This document shows, piece by piece, positions 1 to 8,147 of a stretch of DNA of 23,080 bases (position 1 is the first letter of the stretch; every line of letters starts with the position of its first letter). The notes under the pieces were generated by a model. That model searched no databases and was not told the DNA's origin. It saw nothing but the letters and a program-made list of their open reading frames with translations. A program made the translations under genes and the position numbers. Origin of the DNA: a virus; the IMG/VR virus record IMGVR_UViG_3300004097_003149, positions 1-23,080 of that record. One strand, written 5' to 3'.

Positions 1-1
1 A

Positions 2-3000
2 AGAACTGGTCAGGCTGATCGAGCGGCTGCGGATAAAAGAGCCGCAAAGCAACCAGGGTTTATAGGCAAGCAGGCAATGCAAGGGGGTTTTAAGGGTAAC
101 ATTTTCTCTAAAATAAGTGGGCTTGGGAAAATGTTTGGTACGGTTAGTAAATTTGGCAGTAGATTAATACCTGTTATTGGTCAGCTCTATACTGGTTTTA
201 CGGCTTTTAATGAAATATTTAAACTTTTTAATGACGGCGAAGGCTTCATGAGTTTATTTGAGTCTGCATCAGCTAAAGCGGCTAAGAAGTTAGAAAAACT
301 AGGCGCTATATCTGAGTCTACCGCATCAGCATTAGAGGCAGTTAAAAATAATGCCAAGATACAAAAAGACTTAGCTGAATTAGAATTAAAAGGGGCGAGT
401 AGAACTAGAGCGGAAAATGAAAAATATTTAGATCTGCAAATCCAGTCAATCTCTGCTAAGGGTGCAGAGACGGAGGCTTTATCAAAACTAACCGATGAAT
501 CTATAGTAGGGGAAGCGGGTCTAAGTCTATATAATCAGCATATGTCCAAGGCTGGGGGTACAACGCAAGACACCGTTAAGGCACTTCAAGAATTGCAAAT
601 GGCTACAAAGATGCTAACAATTCAACAGCAGCAAATTGTTAACTTCGGGAAGGCACTAGAAGGTGCAGATGGGCATTCTGAGCGAGAGGCTGTAGCGAAG
701 AGGCAAGGGGCAGGTCTTGCATTTACTTTGGATAAAATGCTGACAAAAACAAATGCAGACGGGACCGTGGATCAAGCTGCAACACAATCCAATATAGATT
801 CATTTAATAACTTTAATAGTAAAAGCCATAGAGATGGCTTTGATGTAAATTTCAATAGTCTTGGTAAAAACTTAAAGCTAGATGACGGAGTAAGTTCAGA
901 CAATATTTCAGTTTTATTGAACGATTTCTATCAGGTAATGGAAGATGCAGCTATGGACAGTGAGTCGAGCGAAAATAAGATGACGGATACTTTTATGAAA
1001 TCCATCGGTGATCAGCTTGGGAGGTCTGGCTCCGTGTCCGTAGGTAAGGGTTTATTTATGGATGATGCCAAACACAAGAAGGTGTTAAAGAACATTGTAG
1101 CCACAGAAACAAAAAGACTAGATCTAATCAGGATGAATTTAAAACATCAAAATGCCATGAATAAACTAGGGAGAGACATGGTTAAGGCACAACAAGATAC
1201 GGTTAAGTCTCTTGGTTTGATGGCTTCTTCGACTTTTATTTTAGCTGAAAAAATGAGAATGTCTGCTGATATCGAAGAGAAGACTAGAGAAGGAACAACC
1301 GAAGCTCGATTGAAGTTTAGCCAATCACTTATGAAGGCGCTGCCAACAACCCTGGAATCTGGTAATTTAGGTACAGGTCTTGAGACGAAGGGAAACGTGA
1401 CCGAAAATGCTGTCAAGCACTCCCAGGGTGTATTTAATCAAAGGATGACAAGCGTTCAGCTTATGTCCAAATCTGATATAGAAAAAGATGCATTAAGCGA
1501 AATTAATAAAAACGCTCCTGAAGAGCTTCAGGTAAAAAATATAACAGACGATCAGGTCGAAACAGCTAAGAAACTTCTTGATGATATTCTTGTGGATGTA
1601 GGGAATTTTGAAGATGCTGGGTCAATGTCTAGGGCTTTAACTGAGATAGGTAGGCGCTTGACTGATATAGATGTTGACCCTTTCTCAAAAGCTATAGTTA
1701 TGGCCACTTTAAAGTCTCGGGAGGTAGTTCAGTTAACAACCGAGCAAGAGAGGGCGTTAGCTGAAGGTGCAGCAGAATACTCTAAATCACTAATAAATAT
1801 TAGGAACGGCGAAGAGGCAGAAAGAAAAAAGCTATCCCAAACCTTACGTCAGTTAAATATTCAAGAGAAAACAGTAGCTGGGTCTCTTATGCTTGTTGAT
1901 GAAATAAAAAAACATGGCAGCCTGCAAGATAAAATTAATCAAGGATTAATGGGGGAAGCCGCCCACCTGAAAGTAGTCAATGATGCACTTAAGGATCAGG
2001 GTAAAATAGAACTAAAATCAAAAGCTCTAAGAGCTAAAATACTAGGAGATTTAACACAAAAAAGTAGGGAAGCTGGATCGCAATCAAGAGACACGATGCT
2101 TGGTAATCAGCAAAAAACTATAGCATTAGGCCCGATGGGAGGTCATTCAGCGCTTGGGGAGTTGCAAAAAAATCTAAAACAGGAAATTATGTTTAAGGTT
2201 GGAGAAGAGGCGACTGCTGCAGAGTTTGCAGCCAAAGAAGTTAGTTTTAGATCTCAGATTTTAGGCATTCAGGGTATTGCTGCAAGAAATGCCAAGTCAA
2301 AATCAGACACAGAGCTCACAAACCTGCAGCTTGCCACCCAGGAGATGGTGGAAAAGGTATTGTACAATGCTACAAGCCAAAACCTTAATAAAACAGTTAA
2401 AGAAAATTTAAATCAAGAAGTACTACAGTTGGTTGAGTCGAGAAGAACGCTTGAGGTAAAAAACAAGCTGCTAGAGGTTAATAACATCAGATACATGATT
2501 GCCATGGGTCAACATGACAATGAGATGGAAGAGCTTAAATCCTCTGTACAAAACACAAAAGACAAGTTAGCTATAGCGGTCCTCAAGGGAGACATAAGAA
2601 AGCAAGCAGAGTTACAGCTCGAAGAGGAATTGGCAAATTCTCAAAAATCTGGATTAATTGCGGCACAAAACGAGCTTATACTTTCTGGCAAGAGTCAGCT
2701 AGCTGATCAAATTAAAAGAGCTAACGAGCTTCAAGAGATGACCAATAAGGTTTCCGAGATGAGGCTTGCTAACGATAGGGCGTTTGTTGATCAAAAAACT
2801 TTAGAAGTAAATGCTAGGGCAAGTAATACAACATCAAAGTTGTCTGCATTTGGGGAAATGAGGACTGCTGGAACTAAAGCCTCCATGACTGGTAATGCTG
2901 ATGACCTACTGGCAGCAGCACAAGCACAGCTTGCATACAATAGGGCTTTAACAGGAACCACGAGTGCTTTAGATCAAGTAAATGTAGAGTTAGCCAATAT

Positions 3001-5893
3001 TGAGGTGGCTGCTAGTAACCTAGGTTCGGATTTAGTTTCTACCGCATTTGCAACAACAAAGTCTGAGCTGAAAAGCGTTTTCTCTGAGATAGCTGGAGGT
3101 ACTAAGACTATCGGCGAAGCTTTTACGGATATGGGATTGAATGTTGCTAGTGCATTGGCTGACAGATTAATGGATCACAATATTGATTCAATAATGAAGA
3201 ACTTAACTTTCGCGTTTACGGGTAAAAAACCTAAGAATGAAGCTGACAAAATGAGGAGTGCAATGGAGAATGCTCATCTTTTTCACGTTGATGAATTAAG
3301 GAAGCAGGCATCAGAGTCAAGTGCAGAGCTTGGTAACATGTTAAAGAATAAGATGGAGGAAGTTAAGCTTGATATTGATGTTGATATACCTGATATAAAA
3401 ACATTGGAGAAGCAATTAAGTGAGTTTCCTGGGAAAGTAGCTGGTGCTTTCACGCAAGGTTCTGATGCTATGGTGGAAAAACTATCAAAGCTTTTAGGGA
3501 AAGAGGGGTTAGCTACACTTCTAGATCCACACACAAAGGCTTTAGGGGACCTGGTCAAAAGTAATACATCATTGGAGGCGGCGATGAATACGGCAGCCCA
3601 AAAGAAGCTTGACGAAGGGAGAGCTCCAGTCTTAGAGGATCCGACTGTGGCGTCTGGAACCGCACAAATGGAACAAGATATAGTGGATAAGCAAAGGAAA
3701 ATGCAAAGCATAGAGGCGGAGTTGTCACTGGCTCTAAACAAACCAATAGAGACGGCTGTAGCAGAAGATAGTGAAAAAACGAAGGATTTGAAACCCAAGG
3801 AAAGGGCTGAGATGCTTACGAACTATCAATCCAGTCTGGCTATGCTAAGAAATGTCAAAGAGAGAATAACACAAGTAGAGAATCAAACCACGCCTAATGG
3901 GGGAGTGGCAGATGAGGAAAGGTTAGCTAAGTTAGTGAAAAGTCGTGATGCCGTACAGCTACAGATGGATAAAATGGCAAAAGATAACCCCTCACTTTTA
4001 TTAAATAATCAGGATGAACCTAGGAAACCTTGGGAAAAGAACAAGGCCATTGACTTTAGGCCTGCCCACGACAAGTATGACCAAGTCGAGTTTACTAGAG
4101 ACTTTAAGGAAATGAACTCAAGACTTGGTGATAACAGTGGAGAAGTCGGCAAACTAACGACAGAAATAAGTAACCTTAAGTCTGAAATTACAACTTTAAA
4201 AAACACTATAAGTCAGGCTAAGGATAAAAAACCATTAACCGAATACGAGGGCGGCAAAATTCAAAAATACCACCAAGGCGGTTTTGTTAGAGGTTATAAA
4301 AAAGGCGGAGAAGTTCCTGCGATACTACAGGAAGGCGAGTATGTTATACCTAGAAAACTTGTAAATGGAGGAGATCCAAAAATAGACGGCAAGCCGATGG
4401 AAACGAAAAGTTTTAAGGATACTCAGGCTGGAGCTTTATTCACTGGCTTGGGCCAGCTGGGGGCGTCAGCAATAAGCTCGAGCCTTGCTAATAAATGGTG
4501 GGGTAATGACGATAAGGGCGAGGATAACAAACCAACATTTGACACAAACAGATTTAATACGCTAGGATTAGATTCCGACGTTAACATGAGGTCTAACGAC
4601 TCTAGGCTTAGTGCTAGATTTAGATCAGAGAATAAAGCTACTCAGGATTACGGTCAATATCTTCTTGATATGGAGGATTATAAAAACCAAAAAACCAACG
4701 AAAAGTTTCAAAAAAGAATGGGTTACTTGCGCCAGGGTGTCGGTTTGGTTGGAACTGCGGCTGCTAATTTCGCAATTCAAGGCATTACTCTTGGGGCTGG
4801 CGCTCTTGTAGATGGGGCCAGGAACCTTGGCGGCTCAATGGGTATTGGTAAGGCTGAAAATGTTGCAGCCTATAAAGCGGCCAAGGCTGAGGGTATGGAT
4901 GTTAATTATTCTCAAATTGCTAAACTCAATAAAAATCACAGAGCAGCGGGATCGGTGCCAAGTAGTGCAGATATTAGAAAAATTCACGAATCTAATCAAC
5001 GTAGAAGTATAAGTTTTAAGGATGCAATTAATCCCGTAAAAGCCTTAAAGCTTGATAAAAGATTTGGTAAAAAAGGTAATCAAGATTCTGATAGCACTGG
5101 ATTCTTTGCTAGAACATTTGGTACTAAAGAGCAAAGGGAGGCCGCAAAGAAGGCGAAAAGGCAGGCAAAGATACACGACCAATCAAGCAAAGAAAATCTT
5201 ATAGATTTCTATAAAGATCAAGGGGGTCATGAGGGCGGAGGGTTTAAGGATTTTATAGGACCAGTACAAAGGTATGGTGGAGGTTCAATCCCTGCAATGC
5301 TCACAAAAGGTGAAGCGGTGGTACCCTCAGCAATAGCATCAAGAATAGGATACGACAATTTAAATAAAATGAACACTACAGGGAACTTCCCTATAGTGGA
5401 CGGTAAAGGTGGAATAGATAATGTCGGGCCAGTTGGCATGAATCCAGGCGATTTTGTCATCAGGAAATCATCGACAGATAAATTACAAAGAACTAACCCA
5501 AATCTAATGAGGTTTGCCGCACAGAATCCAGATGGATTTAAGAGGGCTTCAAAGGCATACTATAACGGAGGTGTTGTTGACTCGGAGTTAACATATCCTT
5601 CTCAGTCAATGGGTGGAGGTTCTTACGGTACAAGGCAGAGTCCAGAATTATCACCTCAACCAGAAACTGGTGGCACTAGTTCCACCTCAGGTTCTTCTGG
5701 TGGGGCAGTAACTAACAACATTAATGTAAATGTTACGATAGATAAAGCTGGCGGAGAAGCATCAACTGAGTCTAATGATACTCAAGGTGAGGCATCTTCT
5801 TATAATAATGAAAAACAATTATCCCAGAAAATAAAAGCTGCCGTACTCGATGTTATTAGACAAGAAAAAAGAGTAGGAGGAGAGCTTAGTTAA
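2..5893 (+). CDS. Tail tape-measure protein (5' partial)
   Basis: Tape-measure protein that sets tail length and fills the tail tube before genome ejection. The frame is open to the left edge (25 codons without a stop before the first in-window ATG at 77), so the true start is upstream; at least 1963 residues are present. Most of it is Lys/Glu/Gln/Ala-rich predicted helix and coiled coil. Residues about 1002-1020 (numbered from the ATG at 77; FSEIAGGTKTIGEAFTDMG) match the 'GTKSAGEAF' segment common in lambda-type tape measures. The C-terminal part carries three Gly-rich 'PAxLxxGExVxP' type motifs (near residues 1410-1429, 1734-1754 and 1789-1800). It ends in a V-rich strand (NINVNVTID), then a helix finishing EKRVGGELS, a familiar tape-measure ending. 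Hydrophobic stretches lie near residues 30-50 and 1552-1580. The stop overlaps the next start by one base. The role is near certain; the 5' end is unknown. Confidence 0.93.
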   Translation, partial: RTGQADRAAADKRAAKQPGFIGKQAMQGGFKGNIFSKISGLGKMFGTVSKFGSRLIPVIGQLYTGFTAFNEIFKLFNDGEGFMSLFESASAKAAKKLEKLGAISESTASALEAVKNNAKIQKDLAELELKGASRTRAENEKYLDLQIQSISAKGAETEALSKLTDESIVGEAGLSLYNQHMSKAGGTTQDTVKALQELQMATKMLTIQQQQIVNFGKALEGADGHSEREAVAKRQGAGLAFTLDKMLTKTNADGTVDQAATQSNIDSFNNFNSKSHRDGFDVNFNSLGKNLKLDDGVSSDNISVLLNDFYQVMEDAAMDSESSENKMTDTFMKSIGDQLGRSGSVSVGKGLFMDDAKHKKVLKNIVATETKRLDLIRMNLKHQNAMNKLGRDMVKAQQDTVKSLGLMASSTFILAEKMRMSADIEEKTREGTTEARLKFSQSLMKALPTTLESGNLGTGLETKGNVTENAVKHSQGVFNQRMTSVQLMSKSDIEKDALSEINKNAPEELQVKNITDDQVETAKKLLDDILVDVGNFEDAGSMSRALTEIGRRLTDIDVDPFSKAIVMATLKSREVVQLTTEQERALAEGAAEYSKSLINIRNGEEAERKKLSQTLRQLNIQEKTVAGSLMLVDEIKKHGSLQDKINQGLMGEAAHLKVVNDALKDQGKIELKSKALRAKILGDLTQKSREAGSQSRDTMLGNQQKTIALGPMGGHSALGELQKNLKQEIMFKVGEEATAAEFAAKEVSFRSQILGIQGIAARNAKSKSDTELTNLQLATQEMVEKVLYNATSQNLNKTVKENLNQEVLQLVESRRTLEVKNKLLEVNNIRYMIAMGQHDNEMEELKSSVQNTKDKLAIAVLKGDIRKQAELQLEEELANSQKSGLIAAQNELILSGKSQLADQIKRANELQEMTNKVSEMRLANDRAFVDQKTLEVNARASNTTSKLSAFGEMRTAGTKASMTGNADDLLAAAQAQLAYNRALTGTTSALDQVNVELANIEVAASNLGSDLVSTAFATTKSELKSVFSEIAGGTKTIGEAFTDMGLNVASALADRLMDHNIDSIMKNLTFAFTGKKPKNEADKMRSAMENAHLFHVDELRKQASESSAELGNMLKNKMEEVKLDIDVDIPDIKTLEKQLSEFPGKVAGAFTQGSDAMVEKLSKLLGKEGLATLLDPHTKALGDLVKSNTSLEAAMNTAAQKKLDEGRAPVLEDPTVASGTAQMEQDIVDKQRKMQSIEAELSLALNKPIETAVAEDSEKTKDLKPKERAEMLTNYQSSLAMLRNVKERITQVENQTTPNGGVADEERLAKLVKSRDAVQLQMDKMAKDNPSLLLNNQDEPRKPWEKNKAIDFRPAHDKYDQVEFTRDFKEMNSRLGDNSGEVGKLTTEISNLKSEITTLKNTISQAKDKKPLTEYEGGKIQKYHQGGFVRGYKKGGEVPAILQEGEYVIPRKLVNGGDPKIDGKPMETKSFKDTQAGALFTGLGQLGASAISSSLANKWWGNDDKGEDNKPTFDTNRFNTLGLDSDVNMRSNDSRLSARFRSENKATQDYGQYLLDMEDYKNQKTNEKFQKRMGYLRQGVGLVGTAAANFAIQGITLGAGALVDGARNLGGSMGIGKAENVAAYKAAKAEGMDVNYSQIAKLNKNHRAAGSVPSSADIRKIHESNQRRSISFKDAINPVKALKLDKRFGKKGNQDSDSTGFFARTFGTKEQREAAKKAKRQAKIHDQSSKENLIDFYKDQGGHEGGGFKDFIGPVQRYGGGSIPAMLTKGEAVVPSAIASRIGYDNLNKMNTTGNFPIVDGKGGIDNVGPVGMNPGDFVIRKSSTDKLQRTNPNLMRFAAQNPDGFKRASKAYYNGGVVDSELTYPSQSMGGGSYGTRQSPELSPQPETGGTSSTSGSSGGAVTNNINVNVTIDKAGGEASTESNDTQGEASSYNNEKQLSQKIKAAVLDVIRQEKRVGGELS
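4304..5478 (+). repeat. Three diverged GG..PAxLxxGE-V-P motifs in the tape measure
   Basis: Copy 1 at 4304-4363 encodes GGEVPAILQEGEYVIPRKLV. Copy 2 at 5276-5338 encodes GGGSIPAMLTKGEAVVPSAI. Copy 3 at about 5441-5478 is degenerate and encodes NPGDFVIRKSS. A single such motif is common near the C-terminus of lambda-type tape measures. Here the copies are spread over about 390 residues, separated by a hydrophobic segment and a basic Lys/Arg-rich stretch. They are protein-level repeats; the DNA is not conserved enough to call a nucleotide repeat. Confidence 0.7.
5875..5882 (+). promoter_or_regulatory. Strong Shine-Dalgarno for the gene at 5893
   Basis: AGGAGGAG lies 10 nt before the ATG at 5893. 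It is embedded in the codons for the RVGGEL end of the tape measure, so the conserved C-terminus and the ribosome site share the same bases. It supports 5893 as the start of the next gene. Confidence 0.75.
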
Positions 5894-6942
5894 TGAAGCA
5901 GGCAGTACTTGGATATGAAAAACAATTCTTTATAGACGGCACTCAAATATCAGGAGTCCAGTCTGTAGAAGGTTCCTATGCTATACAGGAAAAACCTATA
6001 AATGTATTAGGTTGGGGGCATGTTAATCATAATTTTAATGACCTGCAGTCAACCTTAACTCCAGAGGCTTTTGAGCCTAATGGAGAATATGTCAGGAATG
6101 ATGCATTTGTTTTAACGGAAGATGGGTTTAGGGTTACCACGAATGAGTCATGCTTGGATAGGAAGCCGACCTCAACGCCGAAAAGTCTTGCCGTTGTTAA
6201 CTCTCCATTGGAGGGCTCTTTTTCTATTAATTCAGTTTTGGTTAGTGAGGACTTTATGCTTAATTATACTGGCGATATATCTTTTACTGGAAGTATACAT
6301 CATGGATCTCAATATTTTGGTTTTTATAATGGGTTCGTGACTAGTCATAGTGTCTCTTGTGGGGTTGGACAAATACCTACGACATCAACGAGTATATCGA
6401 TATATGGAGATATAGGGGGCAATCCAGACTTTTTTAAAATAGAAGATACAGAAGGTAAAATTAACCAAGAGAACGAATTTGCGATAGCTGAAGAAACAAG
6501 TATGGGGGAGCACCCTTATAATGCATCGGGGAAAAACCCATTCCCAGAAATTAGAGTACCTAATCACGGTTCAATTAGTGTTGAGTGCAGGGGTGCTAAG
6601 ACAAATAGAGTAACAAATTTTCAGCACACAATAAACTCTCCAAGGGATGCGATATATACAGTAGGTTCTTCAACCTGTGCTCAAGTAGATATAAGATGGC
6701 CAATAACTAGTTCTACAAGCTTTACTATAGAAGTTGATGAATATGAATATGGCAGAATGAGAAAATATTTAACCGCCCCAACAGTAGAAGATATATGTAT
6801 TAATATCAATGATTGTTTTGGTGCTAAAATAGAAAAATATAAAGTTATAGAAGCCAGGTTAGTAGGTGAGTCTGTGTCAGCTGGCGTAGATGGAAGATTA
6901 ACTGTAAATTTATCATATAATTCTTATTATAATAAGAGATGA
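5893..6942 (+). CDS. Tail protein, probable tail-tube-like fold (first of two related genes)
   Basis: A 349-residue protein, probably structural, lying between the tape measure and the M-like gene. No named family is certain. It is beta-rich with no signal peptide or membrane segment. The segment at residues about 142-178 (NGFVTSHSVSCGVGQIP, then a Ser/Thr strand ending SIYG) resembles the 'YVTSLSLSxxxGDIPxxxVSFxG' strand pair of tail-tube proteins. The same layout occurs in the next gene, and both proteins end in a Gly-Arg/Leu strand followed by a Tyr-rich tail. Its start overlaps the tape-measure stop (TAATG) and has a strong Shine-Dalgarno. By position it could be a specialised tube or tip ring around the end of the tape measure. 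The tube-fold call is inference from short motifs; an Ig-like decoration is an alternative. Confidence 0.55.
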   Translation: MKQAVLGYEKQFFIDGTQISGVQSVEGSYAIQEKPINVLGWGHVNHNFNDLQSTLTPEAFEPNGEYVRNDAFVLTEDGFRVTTNESCLDRKPTSTPKSLAVVNSPLEGSFSINSVLVSEDFMLNYTGDISFTGSIHHGSQYFGFYNGFVTSHSVSCGVGQIPTTSTSISIYGDIGGNPDFFKIEDTEGKINQENEFAIAEETSMGEHPYNASGKNPFPEIRVPNHGSISVECRGAKTNRVTNFQHTINSPRDAIYTVGSSTCAQVDIRWPITSSTSFTIEVDEYEYGRMRKYLTAPTVEDICININDCFGAKIEKYKVIEARLVGESVSAGVDGRLTVNLSYNSYYNKR

Positions 6943-8147
6943 GTAAGCCTTTTGTTAGATATGAAGATGTACCTTTATTGTTAGCTCATGAAGGTGATGA
7001 CCCTGTGTTTATATTTGCTAATAATGCCAGCATTGGTGTGTCTCAACAAATAAATTCTAAAAAATTTGATGACGATTATAAAATATCGTTGGCTATGCAG
7101 ACTGGTGATGTATACTTTCCTGAGGCAATGGAAAGTGGCTTTATTCTTGGTCCTAAAGATGGACCTGCATATAAAGTACCAGAATCAATAGAGGTTATTA
7201 GGGCTGGAGCTAAGATCTCATTTCCTTCGGAGCAATCTTTAGTACTTACGGAAGATTTGCATCCTGGCGATTATCATGTCAAGGTTAGGTCTACTGGAGA
7301 AACCCTGTTGAGCTATAACGATGATATTGAATTTGGCGAGGTGGATGTAGTTAGGCATTATGCAGCAGAGAATGGAGCAAGGGGTAATTTGTCTATAAGT
7401 TATTATATGAATACGGGTAATATTCATTCGTTTTTTAATATAACTGGATTAGTTAATAAAGAAATATACCCGCAGGTTCATGAGGGTAAGATCACTGGCT
7501 CTCTGGGAGACTATAAATTTAATGATGCATATATAAAAGAGCTTTCATTTAGTGCGAGACCCTACGAGATAATAGAGGCCAGAGTTTCAATAGATATATT
7601 TGGTACTCTTGATTACCAGTCTGGGATATCAGAGGATTTAATTAATAATGGGTATTATTGCACTAGGCAGGAGCAAATAACGGTACCTCATGCCGTAGGC
7701 ACACAAATAGATGGAATAAAAAACATAGGTATGGAGTTCCCCCTTGACTTTACATACACGGTAACCTCAGAAAGGCTTCCAACTTATGAAATGGATGCTA
7801 GTGGTAACCTTGGTCCAGGGGGAGAAGTTCCTGTAAGGGTTAATAAGCAGGCTATAGATATAACAGCTCAAATTATGGGAGAAAAATTAGACCCTTATCT
7901 CCAAATTACTGGACAGAGGGCAGATTTAAATGTAAGGCTATCGGATATAGGTTTTAGTAAAGAGTTTACAGACAATAATCAAGGATTGCTTGGGGAGTTT
8001 AGATTGATAGGAAATGTGGTCTACCCAGAGCAAACACAGGAAATGCAATTGCTTGAAAGTTATGGTGTGGTTGATTCGGATAACTTATCTGTGAGCGATC
8101 AAGGATATCTTCAGGGTAGAGCAAGCATAAAGCAGTCCTACAGATAA
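6939..8147 (+). CDS. Tail protein, paralogue of the preceding gene, probable tube-like fold
   Basis: A 402-residue protein of unknown exact role that looks distantly related to the product at 5893. Shared landmarks in the same order are a 'GxxSI' strand (GNLSISYY here, GSFSINSV there), a 'GxITGS' strand (residues about 184-190), and 'AYIKELSFSARPYEIIEARVSIDIFG' type strands (about 197-222). In both, these precede a second beta-rich half and a C-terminal Tyr-containing end. The AYI..LSFS..PYEI segment resembles tail-tube and tip-ring proteins. The second half has its own beta pattern ending RASIKQSYR. The start overlaps the upstream stop (ATGA) without a good Shine-Dalgarno, suggesting coupled translation. 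No catalytic motif is seen. A tail-tip structural role is likely; the fold is not certain. Confidence 0.55.
   Translation: MSKPFVRYEDVPLLLAHEGDDPVFIFANNASIGVSQQINSKKFDDDYKISLAMQTGDVYFPEAMESGFILGPKDGPAYKVPESIEVIRAGAKISFPSEQSLVLTEDLHPGDYHVKVRSTGETLLSYNDDIEFGEVDVVRHYAAENGARGNLSISYYMNTGNIHSFFNITGLVNKEIYPQVHEGKITGSLGDYKFNDAYIKELSFSARPYEIIEARVSIDIFGTLDYQSGISEDLINNGYYCTRQEQITVPHAVGTQIDGIKNIGMEFPLDFTYTVTSERLPTYEMDASGNLGPGGEVPVRVNKQAIDITAQIMGEKLDPYLQITGQRADLNVRLSDIGFSKEFTDNNQGLLGEFRLIGNVVYPEQTQEMQLLESYGVVDSDNLSVSDQGYLQGRASIKQSYR

Noticed and set aside
77-79. The ATG at 77 as the true start of the tape measure
   Set aside because: The same frame is open for 25 codons to the window edge, with Ala/Lys/Arg-rich coding-like residues. 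No good ribosome site precedes 77, so the gene probably begins upstream.
3283-3798. Minus-strand open frame of 171 codons inside the tape measure
   Set aside because: It is antisense to a convincing coiled-coil gene. It is Ser/Phe/Leu-rich as expected for the complement of Lys/Glu/Gln-rich coding DNA, with no recognisable motif.
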